A stretch of 64,000 nt of DNA, taken from the NCBI GenBank assembly GCA_018266435.1, contig JAFEAL010000003.1:1-64000 (forward strand), in the 5' to 3' direction. How positions within the stretch are numbered: position 1 is the stretch's first letter; the number at the start of each line of letters is the position of its first letter. A program made the translations under genes and the position numbers. A model generated the notes under the pieces. The model searched no databases. It was not told the origin of the DNA and saw only the letters and a program-made list of their open reading frames with translations. The DNA is from Bacteroidota bacterium (lineage in GTDB: Bacteria > Bacteroidota > Bacteroidia > Cytophagales > Cyclobacteriaceae). Below, piece by piece: positions 57,720 through 64,000 of this stretch.

Positions 57720-59270
57720 TTATCCGTTCATTGAAATCAAAAACTCTTCGTTGTTACGTGTTCCTTTCATTTTAGAGAGGAGGAACTCCATCGCCTCAAT
57801 AGAATTCATATCAGCCATAAATTTGCGTAAAATCCAAACGCGTTGCAACTCTTCTTCCTTCATCAGCAAGTCTTCACGCCTGGTGCCTGATGCTGGTACA
57901 TCAATGGCAGGGTAAACTCTGCGATTAGAAAGTTTACGATCGAGTTGCAATTCCATATTGCCGGTTCCTTTAAATTCTTCAAAGATCACCTCATCCATTT
58001 TTGAGCCCGTGTCAATTAAGGCTGTGGCAATGATGGTGAGCGATCCGCCATTTTCAATTTTGCGTGCGGCTCCAAAGAATCGTTTGGGTTTATGCAAAGC
58101 GTTGGCATCAACACCACCGGAAAGAATTTTTCCTGATGACGGAACCACCGTGTTGTAGGCGCGGGCTAACCGGGTGATGGAGTCGAGTAAGATTACTACA
58201 TCATGGCCGCACTCTGTCATACGTTTTGCTTTCTCGAGTACGATGCTCGCCACTTTTACGTGACGCTCGGCCTGCTCATCAAATGTAGAAGCAACTACCT
58301 CCGCCTTCACACTTCGCGCCATATCTGTTACCTCTTCGGGGCGTTCATCTATCAGCAACACGATCAAATATACTTCCGGGTGATTTTCGGCTATGGCATT
58401 GGCAATGTTTTTCAGCAAAACAGTTTTGCCGGTTTTGGGTTGAGCCACGATCATCCCGCGCTGACCTTTTCCTATCGGAGAAAATAAATCGAGTATGCGG
58501 GTGGAAAAATTATCGGGAGTTGTACTGAGTTTTAGTTTTTGTTCCGGGAAGAGCGGAGTCAGGTATTCAAAAGCTACACGATCGCGAATTTCTTCTGTGG
58601 TTTTACCATTGATGCTGTCGACTTTCAGTAATGCAAAATATTTTTCGCCCTCTTTGGGTGGGCGGATCTGACCTTTTATGGTATCACCCACTTTCAGTCC
58701 AAACAATTTAATTTGAGAAGGCGACACATAAATATCATCCGGGCTGGCGAGGTAGTTGTAGTCTGACGAGCGGAGAAATCCGTATCCGTCTTGCATGATT
58801 TCTAATACCCCTTCGTTGCTCACTACGCCATCAAAATCGCGCACGTTATTTTCTTTACGAGGCGGCTGTTGGTTTTGCGGCTGCTGTTGATTTTTAGTTT
58901 CGGTCGGATGATTTTGTTTTTCAATTACTTCAGCGGGCTTTGTTGTTTGCTCCTGGTTGTCATCAAAGCGCGTTACTCGTTGATTCAGTTCAATATCCAG
59001 ACTTTGAAGTAATTCTTCGCTGGTCAACTCTTTGGCTGCGTTTGAAGCTGCGGCTGAAACAGGGGCCACATTTTCTCGCCTGCGTGGGCGTATTTTACGC
59101 TCAGCGTTTTCAGGCTTGGGCACCGGGTTTCCCGAAACCGCTTGCTGATCGAGAATTTTATAAACCAATTCTTCTTTGCTGAGCTTTTTGGCATTTTTTA
59201 CATTCATGCCTTCGGCTATTTCCTTCAGCTCGCTCAAAAGCTTAAGGTTGAGTTCATCGATGGTGTACAT
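57720..59270 (-). CDS. rho: Transcription termination factor Rho
   Basis: A 516-residue hexameric RNA helicase. From the ATG at 59270 (a TTG precedes it): Rho N-terminal helical domain ([29 protein letters not shown]), an insertion of about 90 residues rich in Gln/Asn/Arg/Pro ([15 protein letters not shown]), the CSD RNA-binding fold ([14 protein letters not shown]), Walker A ([14 protein letters not shown]), Walker B ([18 protein letters not shown]) and the Q/R-loop region. The hydrophilic insertion is common in Bacteroidota and some actinobacterial Rho proteins. Divergent from serS. Confidence 0.96.
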   Translation of the reverse strand: MYTIDELNLKLLSELKEIAEGMNVKNAKKLSKEELVYKILDQQAVSGNPVPKPENAERKIRPRRRENVAPVSAAASNAAKELTSEELLQSLDIELNQRVTRFDDNQEQTTKPAEVIEKQNHPTETKNQQQPQNQQPPRKENNVRDFDGVVSNEGVLEIMQDGYGFLRSSDYNYLASPDDIYVSPSQIKLFGLKVGDTIKGQIRPPKEGEKYFALLKVDSINGKTTEEIRDRVAFEYLTPLFPEQKLKLSTTPDNFSTRILDLFSPIGKGQRGMIVAQPKTGKTVLLKNIANAIAENHPEVYLIVLLIDERPEEVTDMARSVKAEVVASTFDEQAERHVKVASIVLEKAKRMTECGHDVVILLDSITRLARAYNTVVPSSGKILSGGVDANALHKPKRFFGAARKIENGGSLTIIATALIDTGSKMDEVIFEEFKGTGNMELQLDRKLSNRRVYPAIDVPASGTRREDLLMKEEELQRVWILRKFMADMNSIEAMEFLLSKMKGTRNNEEFLISMNG

Positions 59271-59459
59271 CAAAAAGGTGGGTTGAAAATTTTTGAATTA
59301 ATTAAGGGCATTAAAAAACAAGAAGCACAAAAGAAACTAAGATCAAATACTAATAAAATCAACTGGGTTATATCGTCAGCGGCCCGAATTGGCCTTGTAT
59401 GATGATGCAAGTATAGAGCAAAATCGATTACGATGCAACAAACGGCAAATAATTATTGG

Positions 59460-59467
59460 TAATTTTG
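59460..59467 (+). promoter_or_regulatory. Candidate -7 box of serS
   Basis: TAATTTTG matches TAnnTTTG, 18 nt upstream of the serS ATG, predicting a very short leader. The -33 element is unclear. The rest of the 214-bp rho/serS gap shows nothing else that I can name. Confidence 0.45.
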
Positions 59468-59484
59468 ACGGCTTAAATCAGATT

Positions 59485-60759
59485 ATGTTACAAGTACAAG
59501 TCATGCGTGAGCAACCCAATCGTGTGTTAGAGGGGTTAGCCAAGCGTCATTTTAAAGAAGCAGACGTGCTGGTTCAGCAGGTTATTGAACTCGATAAAAT
59601 CAGGAGAGAAACCCAACAATCAGCTGATGACCTGCGGGCCAATTCCAATACCAACTCAAAAAAAATTGGTGAGTTGATGAAAACCGGAAAAATTGAAGAC
59701 GCCAATCAACTCAAGTCACAATTAGCAACCGATAAAGAGTTACTTAAAAAAAAGGAAGAAGGATTAGCTGATGTTGAAAAACAACTTCAACACCTGTTGT
59801 ACAAAATTCCAAATGTACCTCATACTCATGTACCTGCAGGCAGAGGTGCCGAAGACAATAAAGAGGTTTATATACACGGGGCGATCCCAACACTTCATAA
59901 TGGTGCGTTACCACATTGGGAGCTAATCAAAAAATATGACATCATTGATTTTGATTTAGGCGTAAAAATTTCAGGTGCAGGATTTCCGGTTTACAAAGGA
60001 AAGGGAGCAAAGTTGCAGCGGGCGCTGATCAATTTCTTTTTAAATGAATCAGATAAAGCCGGCTATACCGAAATTCAGCCTCCTATTGTAATCAATGAAG
60101 CGAGTGGGTATGGCACCGGGCAGCTTCCTGATAAAGAGGGGCAAATGTATTTTATCAACGAAGACGGGTTGTATTTGATTCCCACCGCTGAGGTACCCAT
60201 CACCAATTTGTACCGCGATGTAATTGTGCCCGAAGAAAACCTACCCATTAAAAATGCCGGATACACGCCCTGCTTTAGAAGAGAAGCCGGAAGTTGGGGT
60301 GCCCACGTGCGTGGATTGAATCGCCTGCATCAATTTGATAAAGTTGAAATTGTACAGGTAACAAAACCGGAAAATTCGTATCAGGTACTTGATGAAATGT
60401 GCGGGCATGTGCAAGGGCTGTTGGAAAAACTGCAATTACCTTATCGCAAGCTTTTGCTGTGTGGAGGTGATATGGGGTTCAACTCGGCCATGACCTATGA
60501 CATGGAAGTTTTTTCGGCAGCTCAGCAACGCTGGCTTGAAGTAAGTTCTGTAAGCAACTTTGAAACCTATCAGGCCAACCGGTTGAAGCTGCGCTACAAA
60601 AACAAAGAAGGTAAGATACAATTGTTGCATACTTTAAATGGAAGCGCACTGGCTCTTCCGCGTATAGTGGCAGCGATTTTAGAAAATAATCAAACAGAGA
60701 AAGGAATTAAAATACCCGAAGTGTTGAGGCCGTATACAGGCTTCGACTGGATTGATTAA
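59485..60759 (+). CDS. serS: Serine-tRNA ligase
   Basis: A 424-residue class II synthetase; the ATG at 59485 gives the standard N-terminus MLQVQVMREQPNRVLEGLAKR, whereas the frame upstream has no sense. The N-terminal coiled-coil arm (~25-105), motif 2 (CFRREAGSWGAHVRGLNRLHQF) and motif 3 (NGSALALPRIVAAILENN) are intact. Length is typical. The GAF-PP2C gene follows after 14 nt, so the two could be cotranscribed. Confidence 0.96.
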   Translation: MLQVQVMREQPNRVLEGLAKRHFKEADVLVQQVIELDKIRRETQQSADDLRANSNTNSKKIGELMKTGKIEDANQLKSQLATDKELLKKKEEGLADVEKQLQHLLYKIPNVPHTHVPAGRGAEDNKEVYIHGAIPTLHNGALPHWELIKKYDIIDFDLGVKISGAGFPVYKGKGAKLQRALINFFLNESDKAGYTEIQPPIVINEASGYGTGQLPDKEGQMYFINEDGLYLIPTAEVPITNLYRDVIVPEENLPIKNAGYTPCFRREAGSWGAHVRGLNRLHQFDKVEIVQVTKPENSYQVLDEMCGHVQGLLEKLQLPYRKLLLCGGDMGFNSAMTYDMEVFSAAQQRWLEVSSVSNFETYQANRLKLRYKNKEGKIQLLHTLNGSALALPRIVAAILENNQTEKGIKIPEVLRPYTGFDWID

Positions 60760-60773
60760 CGCATTTGTAAGAG

Positions 60774-62840
60774 ATGTTCAAAAATAAAGCACTCATCCGC
60801 CTTGCACTTTTGGGCTCTATGGTAGCCTGGCTGATATTGCTTTTTTCTGACGTCACGGTTTTGTTCAGCAGCATGCAAGGGTTGCAGCCCGATGTGCCCG
60901 AGTGGATGCCCCGACTGATGTTGATGGCGTTTGTCATCTGTCTTTTCTATTACTACAAACTACGCGTTGAGCGAGATGATTCGCTCAACTTTACTGACCT
61001 GCTGTGGAAAGTTTTTGCCACCGGGTTAATTACCACAGTTATCTCGCTGGTGTTGCGCTTGCTGGTATTTTTATTAGGGCGCACCGCTTTGGCTACCAAT
61101 GTTATTTTTAGCGACTTCATCTATCAAATCAATTTGGCCTTGTTGGTCAATTTTTTATTGGCTGCGCTAATCAGTTGGAAGCGGCTTATCCTTTATCAAA
61201 AATCAAAATGGCTCTTGCGCACCTGGCTGGCATTTGATGCGATATTATTTTTTATTTTGATTTATGATACCATCGGCATCTCAGTTTCTGACACGCTGCG
61301 TATTCTCATTAATTTGATCCTGGGTATTATGCTGATTACACTCTCGGCCAATATGCGCTGGGTGGCCTACCTGAATTTTAGGCAGAAGTGGACTAGTCTC
61401 TTGTTATTGCTCCTGATGTTTTTTTACCTCGCTTACTTTTTTTACTCTGTTGAAAGCGGGGCTGAAACCATCACCAAAGAATCAACTGGGTTTCTCGATT
61501 TCAGAAATCATCTTTTTATAATTCTCCTGGCTCTGTTCATATCATTGTATGGCATTTTTTCTTTTTTAGTGATCTTGTTCAACTTGCCCACGTCATCTGT
61601 GTTTGAGCAGAAACTGGAAGAAGTGGTCAACTTTCAGCGCATCAGTCAATCTATACAAACGGAGCAAGACGAAGAGAGCGTGTATAATATTTTGCTGGAA
61701 AGTTCAGTGAGTTCTGTTTTTGCCGATGCCGCCTGGCTTGAAATCACAGCGGTAAATAATGATCAAAAGATCTATACGTACAAAATATCTGAGCAAGAGG
61801 CCAAAAACATTCGTGAGCATTTAGAAAAAAACAACATCAGGGGGGTGCTCGATACCGGCAGTGAAAAAACAAAAAACCTTTCTAAGCATCTGGCCCTGCT
61901 GAAAGGTTCACGCTTTCGCTCCATACTTGCTTTCCCTATTATAGTAAAAGAAGAAACGATTGGAACCCTCGCCCTGCTCAAAGAGCTGCCCGATGGTTTC
62001 AACAAAGAAATGACGCGCATTGTCTCAACATTTGCCAACCAAGCCGGTATCTCCATCGAAAATTTCCGATTGATGGAAGAAGCTTTTCAAAATGCACGCT
62101 ATAAAGAGGAATTGAAAATTGCCAAAACCGTGCAGCAGAGTTTATTGCCCGCTAAGCTAGAACAAGACCCCGATTTTGAAGTAGCCGCTTTTTCTGCTTC
62201 GGCCGATGAGGTGGGTGGAGACTATTACGATACTCTTCGCATTGACAATAGTAAAGTAGCCCTCATCATTGCCGATGTTTCAGGCAAAGGCACTACGGCC
62301 GCCTTCCACATGAGTCAGATGAAAGGTATCTTTCATAGCCTGGCACAAGAGCACCTCGACCCAAAAGAATTTATGCATCGTGCCAACAACGCATTGACAT
62401 TTTGCCTGGAAAGAAACTCCTTCATTTCAGCTTCTTTTTTTGTAATCGATACCGAGCAGAAAAAAATCCGTTATTCGCGGGCCGGCCATTGCCCCGTGCT
62501 TTTTTTACAAGCCGGTGAAAAAAAATCATTCTACTTAAAAGACAAAGGGGCAGCGCTGGGCATGGTGCGCAACCACAATTACCGCAACCACATTGAGACA
62601 AACGAAATACCTTACCAGGCCGGTGATATTATGGTGCTCTACACCGATGGTATAACCGAAGCCAAAAATGAAAAGGGTGAAGAATTTGGAAATGACCGAC
62701 TGGCCCAGGCGCTAAACGAAGTTGCCAGCCTGAGTGCAAAAGAAATTGAAGATCATCTTACAAAAAAACTCTATGATTTTACCGGAACTAAAAATATCAA
62801 TGACGATTATACATCCATGACTGTGCGATTTAAAATATAA
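60774..62840 (+). CDS. Membrane GAF-PP2C (SpoIIE-type) serine phosphatase
   Basis: 688 residues. The first ~270 residues hold seven to eight hydrophobic helices (for example ALIRLALLGSMVAWLILLF, NHLFIILLALFISLYGIFSF). A coiled linker, a GAF domain (~295-445) and a C-terminal PP2C/SpoIIE phosphatase domain (~465-688) follow. The domain's metal ligands are visible as ADEVGGDYYD, IADVSGKG, YTDGITEAKN and the final DDYTSM. It should dephosphorylate a STAS antagonist in response to a membrane or GAF-sensed signal. The STAS gene follows by 30 nt and the HATPase gene overlaps that, which gives a full partner-switching module. Confidence 0.92.
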   Translation: MFKNKALIRLALLGSMVAWLILLFSDVTVLFSSMQGLQPDVPEWMPRLMLMAFVICLFYYYKLRVERDDSLNFTDLLWKVFATGLITTVISLVLRLLVFLLGRTALATNVIFSDFIYQINLALLVNFLLAALISWKRLILYQKSKWLLRTWLAFDAILFFILIYDTIGISVSDTLRILINLILGIMLITLSANMRWVAYLNFRQKWTSLLLLLLMFFYLAYFFYSVESGAETITKESTGFLDFRNHLFIILLALFISLYGIFSFLVILFNLPTSSVFEQKLEEVVNFQRISQSIQTEQDEESVYNILLESSVSSVFADAAWLEITAVNNDQKIYTYKISEQEAKNIREHLEKNNIRGVLDTGSEKTKNLSKHLALLKGSRFRSILAFPIIVKEETIGTLALLKELPDGFNKEMTRIVSTFANQAGISIENFRLMEEAFQNARYKEELKIAKTVQQSLLPAKLEQDPDFEVAAFSASADEVGGDYYDTLRIDNSKVALIIADVSGKGTTAAFHMSQMKGIFHSLAQEHLDPKEFMHRANNALTFCLERNSFISASFFVIDTEQKKIRYSRAGHCPVLFLQAGEKKSFYLKDKGAALGMVRNHNYRNHIETNEIPYQAGDIMVLYTDGITEAKNEKGEEFGNDRLAQALNEVASLSAKEIEDHLTKKLYDFTGTKNINDDYTSMTVRFKI

Positions 62841-62870
62841 CCAACTGAGTTAAAAAACGTTTAGAAAAAT

Positions 62871-63221
62871 ATGGTCCAGATCAAACGACTACAAGAAGCA
62901 GGTGCCGATATTATTGCGGTGATCGGTGAAATAGATGCCAGTTCGTCTATTGAACTGGATTTGGCTATAGCCAAAAGCGTGGGCGAAGGGTTTAAAAAAA
63001 TTCTGGTGGATTGCACCGCCCTGGAATACATCTCTTCGGCCGGCCTCGGTGTCTTTATGTCGTATATCGAAGAATTGCGCGATAAGAACATTCCCATGGT
63101 GTTGTTTGGATTAAAAGAAAAAGTGATAAATACTTTTGATATCCTTGGATTGGCAACCCTCTTGCACATCTGCCCAACTAAAAGTGAAGCAATGAAACTG
63201 GCCAATGAGTTATCAGTATAA
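62871..63221 (+). CDS. STAS-domain anti-sigma-factor antagonist
   Basis: A 116-residue single STAS domain of the SpoIIAA/RsbV type. The strand-helix motif LVDCTALEYISSAGLGVFMSY places the likely phospho-acceptor at Ser55 (or Ser56). It would cycle between phosphorylated (by the downstream kinase) and unphosphorylated (by the upstream PP2C). The last 17 nt overlap the start of the HATPase gene, so the two proteins are probably made in fixed ratio. Confidence 0.92.
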   Translation: MVQIKRLQEAGADIIAVIGEIDASSSIELDLAIAKSVGEGFKKILVDCTALEYISSAGLGVFMSYIEELRDKNIPMVLFGLKEKVINTFDILGLATLLHICPTKSEAMKLANELSV

Positions 63222-63615
63222 CATCGGGTGTAGTTTAGCGAACCTAAAGGGCATTCGCGATTTTGTACGTAGCGTACTGAATGAAAACCTCGTGCCCGAA
63301 ATGCACGTGAGCGCTATTGTGCTGGCCCTGGACGAAATGTGTTCTAACCTGATGATTCATGCACACCACTGCGACCCCGATCATTATTTAGAACTTCGCA
63401 TTGATCATCCCTCAACACACGAGTTTGTATTTGAAATTGTAGATGACGGATTGGTTTTTGATATCACCCAATTTTCTGAGCCCGAGATGAACAGCCTGGT
63501 ACAAGAAAAACGCAAAGGCGGTCTCGGAATACGCTTGGTAAAATCTATCATGGATAAAATCGAGTATCGCACCGAAGCCGGAAAATCAATTTGCCGGTTG
63601 ACCAAAAACGTTTAA
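63205..63615 (+). CDS. Anti-sigma-type serine kinase (HATPase_c, RsbW/SpoIIAB-like)
   Basis: A 136-residue single GHKL ATPase domain. N-box LALDEMCSNLMIHAHH (Glu and Asn), G1-like VDDGLVFD and G2-like GGLGIRLVKS motifs are present. It should phosphorylate the STAS partner and otherwise bind a sigma factor or another target. No sigma factor is encoded nearby, so the final output of the switch is unknown. Confidence 0.9.
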   Translation: MSYQYNIGCSLANLKGIRDFVRSVLNENLVPEMHVSAIVLALDEMCSNLMIHAHHCDPDHYLELRIDHPSTHEFVFEIVDDGLVFDITQFSEPEMNSLVQEKRKGGLGIRLVKSIMDKIEYRTEAGKSICRLTKNV

Positions 63616-63831
63616 GCTAACTTCTGGTCAGCATTCCCCCTAAAAAGATTGCAAGTGTCTTTTGTTTTCAAAATCATCTTTCAAAGAAGACGAGCTTTTA
63701 TTTGCACCCCATCAGCGCCTATAGTAAATATTTGAAAGCGGTAACTATAAACCGGCCTTCGGGCACAGAGTCCGTCAATATTTACACCTAAAGAAAACTA
63801 TATTTGCATCCTGAAAAATTATAGGGTTTTT
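63616..63831. other. Intergenic region before the right-edge gene
   Basis: 216 bp with no ORF I can support. It contains a TTTATTTGCACCCC stretch near 63700, similar in look to Bacteroidota promoters, and a better -7 box at 63799. No tRNA fold was found. Confidence 0.5.
63799..63806 (+). promoter_or_regulatory. Candidate -7 box of the right-edge isomerase gene
   Basis: TATATTTG matches TAnnTTTG exactly, 26 nt upstream of the ATG at 63832. The -33 region (around 63775-63785) is AT-rich with no perfect TTTG. Confidence 0.5.
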
Positions 63832-64000
63832 ATGGTGCGTTATCTTTTCATATTTGTTCTGTGTGGATTCACGGGAATTGGCTGGGGGCAACCTAAAAAA
63901 ACTAAGCCAGCAGTTTTGTTTACTCTGGCTGGCTCGGCCACTTCTACGGATGAGTTCATTTATCTGTTCAAAAAGAACCATCCTAATGGACAGAATTTTA
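63832..64000 (+). CDS. N-terminus of a probable SurA/PpiC-type peptidyl-prolyl isomerase (cut by window edge)
   Basis: 56 codons to the window end. A signal peptide (MVRYLFIFVLCGFTGIGWGQ) is followed by LFTLAGSATSTDEFIYLFKK, the short N-terminal block seen in exported Bacteroidota parvulin-type isomerases. No catalytic domain is in view, so the assignment rests on this block alone. Confidence 0.6.
   Translation, partial: MVRYLFIFVLCGFTGIGWGQPKKTKPAVLFTLAGSATSTDEFIYLFKKNHPNGQNF

Noticed and set aside
63690-63780. Possible tRNA-like or structured RNA in the right-edge intergenic region
   Set aside because: No T-arm consensus and no cloverleaf; only a 3-bp GCC-TTCG-GGC stem is visible.

Overview
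The window reads as a chromosomal segment of a Bacteroidota bacterium, most likely of the order Cytophagales. The evidence is two secreted proteases ending in type IX secretion (T9SS) type A sorting domains, several OmpA-family proteins with PD40 beta-propellers, a type III pantothenate kinase, a Rho factor with a long hydrophilic N-terminal insertion, and TAnnTTTG-type -7 promoter motifs upstream of several genes. The order is an inference from overall gene content; no rRNA or other marker is present. Coding density is high, convergent genes often abut, and I see no tRNA, rRNA, CRISPR array, phage or intact insertion sequence.

Layout. 1-8.0 kb: a partial left-edge gene, a giant T9SS subtilisin, an M19 dipeptidase lipoprotein, a cytochrome b5-like protein, a class V aminotransferase, a small unknown protein and a nitronate monooxygenase. 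8.3-10.1 kb: a three-gene envelope redox/folding operon (TlpA-like thioredoxin, cyclophilin lipoprotein, redoxin). 10.1-19 kb (minus): polyprenyl synthase and RNase R (overlapping), a DEDDy exonuclease, a BNR-propeller protein and formimidoylglutamate deiminase. 19-29 kb (minus): AsmA, an ALDH3-like aldehyde dehydrogenase, a tandem OmpA/PD40-OmpA pair and a patatin outer-membrane phospholipase. 29-36.2 kb (minus): a T9SS trypsin-like protease with a small membrane protein, a degenerate duplicate of the AsmA/ALDH junction, an M23 peptidase and DsbD. 36.4-40.4 kb: pdxJ divergent from yqeY-cvpA-hydrolase-CBS-nadK. 40.4-46 kb (minus): three TPM-domain proteins and a second BNR-propeller paralogue. 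46.2-48.5 kb: an S9 peptidase with its terminator. 48.5-56.8 kb: a PD40-OmpA gene divergent from a 2012-residue exported MORN-TPR-CHAT protein. 56.8-60.8 kb: coaX, rho and serS. 60.8-63.6 kb: a complete partner-switching module (membrane GAF-PP2C phosphatase, STAS antagonist, HATPase kinase). The right edge cuts a probable SurA/PpiC-type isomerase gene.

How it fits together. Most of the window serves the cell envelope: secreted proteases, peptidoglycan-binding OmpA proteins, disulfide and proline-isomerase folding factors, outer-membrane barrels and lipid handling. Housekeeping genes (rnr, nadK, pdxJ, coaX, rho, serS) are interspersed. The least ordinary locus is the 48.5-56.8 kb divergent pair: a predicted exported caspase-like CHAT peptidase carrying a long MORN-variant array and a long TPR array, facing a propeller/peptidoglycan-binding protein across a 128-bp intergenic region containing a perfect inverted repeat. 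Other items worth a look are the partial duplication at 32.2 kb, a repeat-like insertion encoded in the DsbD linker, and hairpins at several translation starts.
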